A stretch of DNA of 64,000 nucleotides, from contig NC_087066.1 in the NCBI RefSeq assembly GCF_963678635.1, positions 38,509,755-38,573,754 of the forward strand, written 5' to 3'. Origin of the DNA: Symsagittifera roscoffensis. Lineage: Eukaryota; Xenacoelomorpha; Acoela; Convolutidae. Shown piece after piece: positions 1 through 9,839 of the stretch. Position numbers and translations under genes: made by a program. Within the stretch, counting starts at the first letter, position 1. Each line of letters opens with the position of its first letter. The notes under the pieces were generated by a model that saw only the letters and a list, made by a program, of their open reading frames with translations, searched no databases and was not told the origin of the DNA.

Positions 1-1504
1 AATATTGAGACAAACACACAAATGGCTCGGGAGATCATAGAGAACATAGATCTAGACTATAATGAGAGTATTATCTCCCTGGATGTCAAAAGTTTGTACA
101 CTAATGTCCCACTAAAGGAGGCAATAGATATAGCCTTGAGGAAACTGTACGAACAAACTAGTCCTCCTAAACTGGCACGCGGAACTATGAAGAAATTGTT
201 GAACATGGCGCTAAGTAAGGTGCACTTCAAATGCAATGGTTTATGGTACGTACAAAAGGATGGGTTGGCAATGGGTGCATCCCTTGCTGTCATTCTTGCC
301 AATTTATGGCTAAAGGAGTACGAATATGCATTAATGAAGGAAGTACCTGCGTTGACACAGCTAAATGAAAACCGGAATGGCCTATGCCCTGATTGCGAGC
401 GGAGGGTAACATACAGAAGTAAGGGGATCGAATGCGAAGCTTGTTTAAATTGGTACCATTTAAAGTGTAGTAATGTATCAGACAAAGAATATGAGCATAT
501 CTCAGAAATGGTTTGGTATTGTAAGAGATGTAAAGAGCAGCGAGATCCAGAAAAACCAACAGAAAATGTCAAAGCGTTCCTAAGATATGTAGATGATATA
601 GTGAGGACGGTAAAGGGGGATCCAGATATAGTGTTAAAAGCAGCTAATGAGCTCCACCCCAACTTACAATTCACTATCGAAAATCCGGATTCGAACGGAG
701 ACTTAGCCTTTCTAGATTTGAACATTAATGTGGACTCACCAAAAAAAGGTAACATGTGGGTGGTATCAAAAACCAACGGATACTGGGACTATCCTTAACT
801 TCAGAAGCTGCGCTCCATTGCAATATAAACGCAATGTAGTTGAGGGTACTGTTCATCGGATTTTTAGAAGTACATCAACATGGGAAAATTTTGACAAGGC
901 AATGAAGATTAATAAAGAACAATGGGTGGATAATCAATACCCTCAAAAATGGTCAGATGGTGTCGTATTAAGAACGTTGAATAAGATCATCGACCGAAAA
1001 ACTGACACACGAACAACGGTAACATCAGTCAAGGAAGATCCTTTAAAGGTCAGTGCACCCATTATAACATTACAATACCAGGGTAATGCATCGGAGTGGT
1101 TTGCTGCCAAACTGCGTCAAAACGCTGGAGCCCAAGTGATATTTACTACGAGAAAGCTCAAGACTTGCCTACCGTCCCTTAAATCTCTCTTTGCGAAAGA
1201 TTTGAAATCCAGATTGGTCTACAAGCTCACATGTAGTGGATGTAATTCCACCTATGTTGGACAAACGGTCCGGCATTTGACCACGCGGATTGAAGAGCAT
1301 CACAAGGAAGATTCGCCAGTAGGGCAACATTTGAGAGAATGTGACAGGGATGGTAAGAGCGCTGAGCTTAAGTCTGAGATTATAGATCAATCAAGTAACA
1401 TACAGAAACTCCTCACTCTGGAGGCCTTACATATTTGGAAAGAACGCCCCAGAATTAACACGCGCGAGGAGTTCAGGAGCAGGGAGCTGACATTAAAATT
1501 ATAG
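1..1504 (+). CDS. Penelope-like element (copy 1) RT-PHD-GIY-YIG protein, 5' cut by window edge
   Basis: This is the reverse transcriptase and endonuclease protein of a Penelope-like retroelement, which would copy the element RNA at a nicked target. Frame 22-798 carries RT motif A (SLDVKSLYTNVP), motif B (MGASLAVILANLW, about 271-310) and the catalytic YVDD at 586-597. Between B and C lies a complete C4HC3 PHD finger (385-531). The frame then shifts in an A7 run at 741-747 and continues at 728-1504 through the PLE linker (WYQKPTDTGTILN) and a GIY-YIG nuclease (VYKLTCSGC, then STYVGQTVRHL, EEH) at about 1210-1330. The stop is at 1504. The first N-terminal RT blocks lie off the left edge. The single homopolymer frameshift may be a sequencing error. 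Family assignment is firm; activity is unknown. Confidence 0.93.
385..531 (+). other. PHD finger (C4HC3) inserted between RT motifs B and C
   Basis: Spacing is C-x2-C (CPDC), C-x2-C (CEAC), H-x2-C (WYHLKC) and C-x2-C (WYCKRC), the canonical PHD signature including the aromatic residue before the last Cys pair. It replaces the short loop that normally joins motif B to the YVDD motif in PLE RTs. PHD fingers bind histone tails, mainly H3; a chromatin-targeting role here is inference. Confidence 0.92.
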
Positions 1505-1787
1505 TACATGTTTAAACATGACTAAAAATTGCAATTTTTGAAAAAAATAAACTGACATGTCAGTTTGGATAAAACATCAAACCGAAAAATTATGACTCAA
1601 GTAAGAAAAAAGTATGGAAATTGTCATAATCGATGAAATAATGATTACGTAATAACAGATGTAAGAATGTGATCGGTTAAAAATTTCTAACATGTTCTTT
1701 TTGAATTTCATACATGATCTTTGATCATTTTATTGTAAATAAAAAATTTTATATCCTGACGATGCACAAAATGTGCGAAAACGTTTG
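1505..1787 (+). repeat. PLE copy 1 terminal repeat region (pLTR-like)
   Basis: AT-rich sequence directly after the PLE stop codon. It ends in the same block (ttattgtaaa...cctgacgatgcac) that ends the terminal repeats of PLE copy 2, though the rest has diverged, so the two copies belong to different subfamilies. No ORF. Confidence 0.7.
1755..1787 (+). ncRNA. Hammerhead-ribozyme-like motif in PLE terminal repeat
   Basis: Core CTGACGA is followed by a short stem GCAC/GTGC closed by AAAAT, then GAAA and a self-complementary AACGTT, which can act as a minimal stem III with a GUU cleavage site. PLE terminal repeats are known to carry minimal type I hammerheads of this layout. Cleavage is not shown by sequence alone. 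Confidence 0.6.
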
Positions 1788-1818
1788 AATTAACAATTTT
1801 AAAAAATTCTTATTCTAC

Positions 1819-1956
1819 TTTATGGACTGGCTAAAGTACATAAAAAAGATAGACGGCTACGACCGGTCCTCTCTCTACCCGGTAGTTTTTATGAAAAATT
1901 GGAAAAAAAAACACAAGCGAAATTTTTTGATAAAATCGAGGGTGCGAATATTGAGA
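1819..1956 (+). pseudogene. Truncated PLE RT fragment joined tail-to-head to copy 1
   Basis: Translates as the RT entry block of the same family: GLAKVHKK, RPVLSLPGS, then FFDKIEGANIE, interrupted by small shifts. It starts about 30 bp after the copy 1 hammerhead motif and ends exactly where the window begins (both have aatattgaga), so it is the upstream part of a partial tandem PLE unit, cut off against gypsy integrase sequence. Confidence 0.8.
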
Positions 1957-2104
1957 ATGTTTCATTATCAATTCCATTTATGATACATCTAAGATATTTT
2001 TTGTAAGGAACGGTTCACACCTTCAACTAAACCATTAGTCCATGGGGCATGTGATGTTCGGGGTTTGTGTTTTATGTTATAAAGGTGACATAGTTTGATA
2101 ATTT
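1957..2104 (-). pseudogene. Ty3/gypsy integrase remnant (C-terminal part of the old host element)
   Basis: The minus strand reads LCHLYNIKHKPRTSHAPWTNG followed by LVEGVNRSLQ and, after a frameshift, YLRCIINGIDN. This is the third catalytic segment of a gypsy integrase (the Glu of LVEG). It continues the integrase seen at 6258-6821; the 4.1-kb element at 2105-6246 separates them. Decayed and non-functional. Confidence 0.82.
2094..2104. repeat. Target-site duplication, left copy (RLE element)
   Basis: tttgataattt here matches tttgatgattt at 6247-6257 (10 of 11). Both encode the same integrase residues (IIKL) of the interrupted gypsy gene, which supports an insertion duplication. Confidence 0.7.
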
Positions 2105-2245
2105 TTTTGAAATTAAATTACAAAAGGGGCCCTTCCGTTTAGTTACGGTAAGTGCACAAGCTGAATAGGGCCATACCAGCGATATAAAAATGCATATATA
2201 TTAGCAATGAAGTCATAAATCAGCATTAAATGCATCGTCATATTG

Positions 2246-5200
2246 TTAATTTATCTTAGCCGTCCTTCCTCTACAAGAGCGCTTATGGAATTGTCGATAA
2301 ATTGAACTTTGCGTAGCGATCTGCACCCCCTTATACAAAGTATAGAGCTCCTCAGGAGCGCGAAGATAATTTTTAGTTCTTATGTAGTTTATAGATTCTG
2401 GATAGCTTTCTTGTCTTTTTTCACTTAGTTTTTCGGCCAATCGCTGCATCGTCCGCGTGGCTGTTGGAGCAGCGCCACCGGTGCATCCAAAAATTAGCGA
2501 GCAGAAGCTACTCTGCTCTACGTTTAAAATTCTTTGCTGATATTTGGAGTTCTTCAGCGTTTCGTGGTATTTGTATGCATCCTTATGCAGTTTTCGCGAT
2601 GTTTTGGCATGGGGGTTGAAAATTTTCACATCAAAGAAAGCGCGGCTGAATCGTGAACCTCAGAGTCCGTTTGCCTTAATGTCAAGTCGTGCCTCATCTT
2701 CATTGTAGTTGAATTGTTGACAAAGCTTTCGCCTTGCAACGGCTGAAGATTCGGCTCAATCTCGATGTCATGGCAAACCTCGTTCATGAGGTTGGTGAAT
2801 GTGTCTCTGATTTCATTGTGTCTTATGTGTGTGTAACCACCCTTTGCACAGTGAAGCGCATGTGTCAAGTTAAAATCAGCACCACATGTGAGTGGGGTTT
2901 TGGTTGGTTCCCATCCGTATCTTAAGTAAATACCATCTCTGAACTCTGATTTATTCAGGTTGAAGTTGTATCTGCTCAGTGGTAGAGCATTGAGCCAGTT
3001 AGAGGCTCCCTTTTTAGAGGCCAGGTCGATTGCGTATTTATCTGTTTCATTTAAGGAGTAAATGAGGTTTGTCTTTTTTCAATTTGTTCTATCAGTTTTC
3101 AATTTTTTGATTTTCGTACATATGTTTTCTTGCTGTGTTACTGCTTTAATAGGATCTTGAGATTCCAGTACAAGTGATGTTTCCTTAGACCATTTTAAGT
3201 AGCTTTCATGATCGGACGGCAGCTTGATGTTAAGTCCGCCCATTTTAAGGGGTAAGGAAGATATCTCACCGAACTGGGGGTTTAAAGTGTCTTTACCGAC
3301 TAGGTTAGGTAATAATTGTTCTTTGATAATATTTTCACATATTTTTAAGTTTTCCATAGTGTTAGGCGTTGTCCTGGCAAGAAATGAAAGCTTTTCTTGA
3401 ACTCTTTTAGTATAGCAAGCATAAACGTTTTGAGGGGAGGTTTTAGCAATTTTCGTTAGTTTTTTCAAAATTTTTATTTGCTCATTCTGTTGAAATTCGA
3501 GGAACTTTTTACATTCAGATTCTGTTCCTATAACTTAACTAAGCACTCGGGCTCCTGCCTTTATAGTGATTCCTGTGTTTGCGAAGATTTTCTGAGCTTC
3601 ACCGAGTTTTTCATCTCTGACAATGAGTTGACGTTTGGATGCTTTCACGTGGTAGCCGAAAAATTTACCCAGTGATACAATTTTATCGAGGACGGTTCGT
3701 AGATTGCTTAATTTATCGACTGCGTTTCCGTCGTCTGCATACCACTTCTGGGTTACATCGTCTACTTATAAAAGTTTTATGAGGGGTATTATGGCTAGAC
3801 CGTACATGGCCATTGCTAGTGGATCCCCCTGGGTTGTCCCTTCTTGAGAGTAGATTGTTTTTTTTTGTTAACGAATAGTTTAGATGGATTGGATTAGGAG
3901 TTCTTAATCGCTGTTAAAAGGGAAGGGCAGGTATTTTCGATGTTTTTTAATGCCAACTTTCGGTTCAGCGAGTTGAAAGCGTTTTCGGCATCTATCAGTA
4001 AAACAGCATCGGCGGAAGTTTTGCTGTATTGATCTCTTAGCGTGTGGATCGCATATTCAATGCCACATTTTTGTCCTAGGCAGAGTTGGTAGTTTGAACC
4101 GAGCGACATGAGTTCGTTTTTTAGGCATTTAGTTATTGTTCGCCCTATTATCCTACGCATAATTTCTCCTATGCCTATGGGTCTTACCCCTGGATTCTTA
4201 TCTAAGGGTATTAATCTGCATGCGTAATATGGTTCCATTAGTTCTGGATTTAGTTCTTCTGTGGCCAATTTTTTGGCAATTTTAGCAATTGTTTTTGAAA
4301 TTTCAACTGATTGTTGCCCGAAGTGTGTTAGAATACGTCTCCATTCATTCGCATCGAGGCCAGATGGTCCATGCGATCTGTGCGTTCTCATGGCTGCCTT
4401 CTTGATATGTTGACCGTTTATCTGATCAAATATCGATGGATGGAAAGGAATTGTTTCGTTTGAGACTGGTGTAATATAGTTCTCATTAATTGGTTCAGAT
4501 GGTGGGTGTTTCTCTATGAGAGTCTGTTCAACTGTCTTACCTTTGACAATCTCGTCGAGCGAAAGAACGCCTTTAGATGTGTCTGTTAGTTTTGCAATTG
4601 TGCTTGATATTTTTCCAGTATTCATTAGTTTGTTGAACTGTTGTGCTTCACTTTCAGTTTTTCTTCTACTTCCTTTCAACAAGCGCATTTGCAGCGCCAT
4701 TCCTTCGTTATATAGTCCATCCAGGTCTCCGTCTTGCCATTGCTTAAGTCGCCTTGCTATTGGTTTGGATAAAGATCCATCAATTTCGGACTTTGTTTTG
4801 CACAGTAATAAGTGTGGAAAAATCATTGCTGCGTGCATTGCGAAGGTATTTTTGTTGTTTTCTATTAGGCTGTTCAAAGTTCTATTGAGGGTTTCAATAA
4901 AGTTATAACCAACTTTATTTTTTGACAAGATCATAAAGACCGGTTTCCAGTGGACCACTTCGGTGTATATTTTCCTGGTGGTTTCTATGAGTTCTGGACA
5001 GGGGTTTGACCATGGGTCTTGTATTGTTCTGGGTTCTATAGTGGAAGACTCTCCTCAGTTTTGTGAGTGTGGGGCAGTGGAAGGGTGAGGGTGCATTTGG
5101 GGGAGCGTGGTTGTAGCTAGGGTTAGGGGATTGCATTCATGCTTGTCGTTAGCTGAATGAAATTGGGAGGTGCAGCGATGACAACTGAAATCGTCATAGT

Positions 5201-5321
5201 GATCACTGCTGCGGGCTAGGCCGCTGCATTTTACATGCATGTAGCCTGGGCATGTGAAGCACCAAACACCTCCGCCTCGCAGGCTGCTTTTACAAATAAG
5301 GCAGTGTGTTTGAGTAGCCAT
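2246..5321 (-). pseudogene. ORF2: PHD finger - reverse transcriptase - restriction-like endonuclease
   Basis: Starts with ATG at 5321, just after the ORF1 stop. Residues 7-51 form a PHD finger: CLIC, CFTC, HVKC, CHRC (C4HC3). A helical linker follows, then the RT frame 4958-3894 with entry block PLDKNPGVRPIGIGEIMRR and motif A LLIDAENAFNSLNR. Further down the minus strand are motif B (GTTQGDPLAMAMY) and the catalytic YADD (about 3750). The frame 3468-3079 is the thumb-like tail. A knuckle (LTHALHCAKGG) and RHNEIRD precede FFDVKIFNPHA (about 2640), the probable PD-(D/E)xK centre, ending at 2246. At least four shifts or stops are present. RT identity is firm; the nuclease call rests on motif layout. 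Confidence 0.78.
5055..5321 (-). other. PHD finger at the N terminus of the RLE-element ORF2
   Basis: Four metal-ligand pairs, C-x2-C, C-x2-C, H-x2-C and C-x2-C, lie within 45 residues. It is unrelated in position to the PLE finger: here it is N-terminal, there it is inside the RT. A Ser/Pro/His-rich tail follows before the frame shifts into the RT region. Confidence 0.8.
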
Positions 5322-5345
5322 TTTAGGAATGACGGCGGTGTCAAG

Positions 5346-5862
5346 TTAGCGAGAGAAGTTATAGATTAAATTTGCAAGAAAATTTGTAAAGAAATCATTA
5401 CCGTAGAACGAGAAATGGATGCCATCACGGCAGAACATTTGAGGGATTAGATTTAGGTTGAGGTTAGGCGAAACAATAAGTGTATGGGGGTGTACAAATC
5501 TATTTATCAAATTAAACAGCGCATGATTATCAATATAAATTTTGCGGTTTACTTCGGAATTATTACAGTTCTGAATTGTTTTGGGGATGATCAGTGTCTT
5601 GGGCTGAAACTTGTTAGTGACGAGGTTAATCAAGTTTTTCCACTGCTGTTCTAATTCTTGTGGATGCAGCCTGTAGTCATTGTATCCAGCAACTATTGTT
5701 ACTGTATTTAGGCGCTTTGGTCTGTATTATAAAACTGTTTCAAACAGATCATGAAGCGTTGCGCCGCGGCAGGAGTGAATTGATGATTTTACTAGAGCTG
5801 GTTTGATATATTTGGTCCTTGAAGTCCCGATAACTAGCTTCTGTGAGAACTCAGGGATGCGT
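5346..5862 (-). pseudogene. ORF1: SGNH/GDSL-type hydrolase of the RLE element
   Basis: The minus-strand translation shows block I as KLVIGTSRTKYIKP (GTS in place of GDS, Ser retained), CRGATLHDLFETVL, block III as VTIVAGYNDYR (GxND-like, Asn retained) and block V as RDGIHFSFYG (the D-x-x-H dyad). These are the four SGNH hydrolase blocks in order over about 170 residues, the usual domain length. One in-frame stop lies near 5728. Esterase ORF1 proteins are known from CR1-type retrotransposons, where a lipid or membrane role has been proposed. It ends 24 bp upstream of ORF2. Confidence 0.78.
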
Positions 5863-6246
5863 CTTGCCTGGAATCGCGGCATCAACCTGAAACACAGACA
5901 ACTGGGGCGAGAAAGGAAGCTCTTTGGGGTGATTTATGATTACTTTCACTTAGGGTTTAAAATTGCTGAGGCAAAGGCGATGAAAAAAAAGGGAAAAAAG
6001 AGAGGAAAAAAAAAGAAAAAAAAACAAAGAAAGGAGTGGTACAACCTGACGTCGATTTGATGGTCGATTCACCAGCTCACTCCTTCTTGCGTCTAGTTAC
6101 GCCAGGGAAACTTCACTCGCCTACGGCTGGGACGGCGAGATTTGGTAAGATAACCAGAAGAGGAAAGCCCAGCGCGCATATGATATGAAAACACACAAGC
6201 GGTAAACTTGAACTATTTAATAAGTTTATCACAACAATTAGGCTAA
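5863..6246 (-). other. 5' leader of the RLE element
   Basis: No ORF on the element strand. It contains an A-rich stretch at 5980-6030 and a more GC-rich part at 6060-6180, and ends at the right target-site duplication. It may hold the internal promoter, but no specific motif is visible. Confidence 0.45.
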
Positions 6247-6257
6247 TTTGATGATTT
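6247..6257. repeat. Target-site duplication, right copy (RLE element)
   Basis: tttgatgattt, partner of 2094-2104. Confidence 0.7.
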
Positions 6258-6821
6258 CATAGTTTATGGACTCAGTACCATTGTCTGTGACAAGGATTTC
6301 TGGTAGTCCAAATTTCAATATCCAAAAATCATAAAGTGTTGTATTTGCAACAAAAGCTTTACAATAGGGTACAGGATTGAGCGCTACATAATGAGTAAAT
6401 GCATCAACTATTTCCATTATGTATGAATTTCCTTCTGAAGAGGGCGATATAGGGCCTTTTGTGTCAAATGATATCCTGTAGTTGAAATATAAATTTTGTC
6501 CTTCATACTCTTGTTTTTTTTGCTAACGGTTTTTAGTATACATATGGTTTACTTAATTGACATGTTTTGCATAAGTCTTTTATCCCAATTGGTGCATTTG
6601 GAAAGAAGATATTTTGAATGAATTCGAGTATGTTTTTTTCTGATCCTGCATGTCCTTTTGTGTTAAGGTAAAGTGAAATGTCAAAAGCTATTAAAATCAT
6701 ACTTAATGGCAGGCGGGTACTTTTATACATTGTATTCCATGATGAGTATGGTATTGGTTCAAATGTAGATTTTCCTCATAAATCTACTTCATAGTGGTTG
6801 TTTTGGATCAAGTTATAGTGC
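6258..6821 (-). pseudogene. Ty3/gypsy pol remnant: zinc-binding domain and integrase core start
   Basis: The minus strand reads NNHYEVDL, then an H-x3-H/C-x2-C type zinc domain (KGHAGSEKNI ... CKTCQLSKPY), then after a frameshift ISFDTKGPISPSSEGNSY (first catalytic Asp) and LPEILVTDNGTES (second Asp). Upstream it joins the RNase H end at 11159 and downstream it joins 2104, so it is the middle of one gypsy pol gene cut by two later insertions. Multiple stops. Confidence 0.85.
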
Positions 6822-6832
6822 AAAATGTTTAA
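6822..6832. repeat. Target-site duplication, left copy (PLE 2)
   Basis: aaaatgtttaa is identical to 11148-11158 and flanks PLE copy 2 inside the gypsy pol gene. Confidence 0.88.
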
Positions 6833-7168
6833 AGAAATTTTTGCTAAAAAGTAAATTTCAAACGTTTTTGCAACTATGTGCATCGTCAGGATTTTTACAA
6901 TAAACTACTCTAAATGACGATAAAACATCAATTTACAAATGTTATTTACAATAAATCACATACAATTTGGTTCTAAGTCATCATGATAAAAAATTAGCCA
7001 ATCACAGTTGACCTCTAAATTACTATTAAGATTAAAATACTTTTAACCTCTAAAATTAATTAAACATTGTTAAATTAATTTGTCTGGAAGTTTCTGAGTC
7101 ATAATTTCGATTTAGACATGTACGTTTTGAATAAAAAAACCACAAATATTTTGGGACTAAATTTTCAG
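6833..7168 (-). repeat. PLE 2 downstream pLTR (direct repeat)
   Basis: About 335 bp, near-identical to 10588-10924. Runs from agaaatttttgctaaaaagt to the ORF2 stop region (gactaaattttcagt), so it overlaps the last codons of ORF2. Confidence 0.88.
6859..6890 (-). ncRNA. Hammerhead-like motif, PLE 2 downstream pLTR
   Basis: The minus strand has CTGACGA, GCA/TGC stem, then AAAA where the other copies have GAAA, then AACGTT. The changed invariant G12 predicts an inactive ribozyme. Confidence 0.55.
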
Positions 7169-9792
7169 TGTTAACTCCCTGCTCCTAAACTCATCGCGCG
7201 TGTTCAAGCCCGGTTTCTCTTTCCTGATATGTATTGCCTCTAGTGTTAGCAATTTTGTTTGGCTGTTTGACCTATCTATAATTTCCCAACTAAGATCTGC
7301 GCTATTTCCCTCAAGTTGGCATTGCTGAAGGTGGAGTCCTACCGGTGAGTCTGCTTTCTTATGATCCTCAATTCTAGTGGTCAAATGTCGAACAGTTTGT
7401 CCAAAATAGGTGGAAGTGCATCCACTACATGACAGTTTATAAACCACTCTTGGTTGAGGTCATTAGAAAATGCTGACTTCAGTGATGGTAAACATGATTG
7501 TAGTTTTCTTGTGGTGAAAACCACTTGAACGTTAGTTAATTTTCGTAACCTGTTAGCAAAATATTGGCTCTGGTTACCTTTATATTGCACCATCAGCATT
7601 GGGGGCTTCCCATCCTTTGGTGATTGAACTGACAAACCCCTGTCACTATCCAGGGGCTTGCCCTTACCCTCGACAATCTTGCACAAGGAGTCTGAAGCCA
7701 CCTTTGCGGACCAATTTTCAGGGTATTGATTTGTCAGCCATTGAGCCCTATTAGTTTCCATAGCCTTATCAAATTGCTCCCAGCTAGATGTACTCCTAAA
7801 AACCCTGTGTACAGTGCCTTGGATGACACTACGCTTATACTGAGTTGGGGCGCAGCTTCTATAGTTCAGTATAGTCCCTGTATCTGTTGGTTTTTGATAC
7901 CAACTGCAAGTTACACGCCTACCCTGCGATACATTTATGTTCAAATCCAGGAACGGCAAATTCCCCCTCCGAATTAGTTTTCTCTAGAGTGAACTGCAAA
8001 TTTGGATGAAGAGAATTGGCGGCATCGAGAAGACAACTCGGCTCCCCTCTGACTGTTCTAACAAGGTCATCCACATACCTGAGGAACAATTTCACCTGGG
8101 GAGTATCCTTCTCCTTGTTCTTAGCTCGGCAGCAGCTTTCACAGTACCAGACTATCTCGGTTATTGATGCGTATACGTCATCGGATATTTTTCCGCATTT
8201 TAAATGATACCAGTTTCGGCAACTCTCGCATTCAACCCCCTTTGATCTATATGTGACTTTCCTGCTGCAACATGGGCACAAGCCGTTTTTTTTCATTAAT
8301 TTGCTGTACCCCGTTCCCACCGGTATTTGTTGTCGTAGAGCAAATTCGTATTCTTTCAGCCATAAGTTTGCCAGAATTACAGCGAGGGACGCGCCCATTG
8401 CTAAACCATCAACTTGTACATACCATGAATCATTACACTTGAAATATACTTTGCTGACCGCCATATTCAAAAGCCTTTTCATGGTTGCTCTTCGAATTTC
8501 AGGAGGAGACTCCTGGCTGTACAGCTTCTGTAAAGCAACTTCAATTGACTCCTTCAGGGGAACGTTGGTGTACAAACTTTTCACATCAAGAGATATTATG
8601 TTTTCATCCGGATCTAGAGCAATGTTTTCTATTTTTTCTCGAGCCTCTTTAGTATTGGTTTCTATATTTGCTCCATCGATGTTGTCAAAAAATTTTTGCA
8701 AGCATTTTGTTAAGATTCTCATACGAGCTGCCGGGAAGTGATAGTACAGGTCGTAGGGGTGTCTCATCCTTGTGTACCTTAGCTAAACCGTACAAACGGG
8801 CGGGTTGCCCCCCTGTTGATCTCATCTTAGAATATAACTGATCACTTTACTCGTCTCTTTTGTTCATGGATAGTAATTCTTTGTTAAGTTCCTTCTCAAC
8901 TTTCAGTATCACCTCATCAGTGGTTGCATCTTTTTTCAAAACCTGAGCAGATTGCAACAAGGATTCCAGCTTTGATTCATATGTTTGTTTCCTCATTATG
9001 CAAAAATCAACCCCCTTATCAAAAGGCACAGCCAGCAACCCATTATTTTTGAGATATTTCCTCGTTTTTTCAACGGCTTTGTCTCTTGGGGTTTGCCGTA
9101 CGTTTTTTGCAAATGCCTTTGCCGCGGCTTCTATTTCACATAACGTTTCACCAGATGTTTTTTGATTTTTCAATTGTGAGAGGAAAATGTCGATATCCGC
9201 CAAAAAATGTGTTTCGTTAAATTTGTCTCTAATTGGATGTTTGGGGCCCATTGATAGCGTTTATATACCCATTCAGGCAGTTCAATATTATCAAGTACTT
9301 TAACTGATCGCTCATTTCTCACCCCAAGAAGTTTATCTTGTCTCTCGGACAGTTTTTCTAACTTTTTCTATGGTTTTCTGATGTTGACTTTAAGCTTGCC
9401 TCAACTTGACGCCTCACGAATCGGAAACTGGATGGCCACCACTGTTTGTCAATTTCTTTTTGCACCAGTGATCTTGCTTTCCTTAGCATCTCCTCGTACC
9501 TTTTCCTTCCTCATTTGCCCTAGAAATTTCAGTCCTTAGTAGTTTCAATTGAAAATTATGCACAGCTTGGTCCGAAAAAAAACCCGTTCTCGGGGACCCT
9601 AAACTTCAAAAAGTCCGGTATTAGATCGTTTTTCAGACATTTTCTCAGAAACTTCAGTCTATGTACAGATACTTGAACTTTTTTCAAGAATTTTAAATAG
9701 TCTAACACAATTTTCCAAGTTAGTTTTCTTTTTAAAATTTGTCTGAGCCAAACAGCAGGCAAAAGTACTGTGGTCATTGTTTTGCAGGCCAC
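7157..9792 (-). pseudogene. PLE 2 ORF2: RT - PHD - linker - GIY-YIG endonuclease
   Basis: Read on the minus strand. 9792-9556 is a PLE N-terminal block (LRKCLKNDLIPDFLKFRVPE), then degraded sequence to 9252. 9251-8847 has VRQTPRDKAVEKTRKYL and PFDKGVDFCIMRK. An in-frame TAA at 8847-8849 and an A/T-run shift near 8690 precede the RT frame 7919-8767: motif A SLDVKSLYTNVP, motif B MGASLAVILAN, the PHD finger (8132-8278) and catalytic YVDD. A shift in a G5 run near 7960 leads to the linker frame 7381-7959, and one near 7440 to the GIY-YIG frame 7157-7447 (TSTYFGQTVRHL, EDHKK). Domain order and length match copy 1. Confidence 0.9.
8132..8278 (-). other. PHD finger inside PLE 2 RT
   Basis: Ligand pairs CPCC, CESC, WYHLKC and WYCESC sit at exactly the same place as in copy 1, between motif B and YVDD. 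The first pair is C-P-C-C, so the C-x2-C spacing is kept. Surrounding residues differ clearly from copy 1, so the finger has been retained through divergence. Confidence 0.92.
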
Positions 9793-9839
9793 GAGTAATG
9801 AAACTCACAAGGCACAAAGCAAAACAAATCACACTCTTC

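Larger units (their letters stand above)
2105..6246 (-). mobile_element. Non-LTR-like retroelement: SGNH ORF1, PHD + RT + restriction-like endonuclease ORF2
   Basis: A complete-looking 4.1-kb insertion into the gypsy integrase gene, bounded by near-identical 11-bp duplications. Minus-strand order is 5' leader (6246 to about 5863), SGNH hydrolase ORF, PHD finger, RT, zinc-binding knuckle and PD-(D/E)xK-like nuclease, then a short AT-rich 3' end. No long terminal repeats are seen. The RT/nuclease architecture resembles an abundant family I associate with cnidarian and other invertebrate genomes; I cannot assign a clade name. Several frameshifts and stops make this copy inactive as written. Confidence 0.75.

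Noticed and set aside
57-776. 239-codon antisense ORF opposite PLE copy 1
   Set aside because: Shadow of the RT/PHD frame; no motif of its own.
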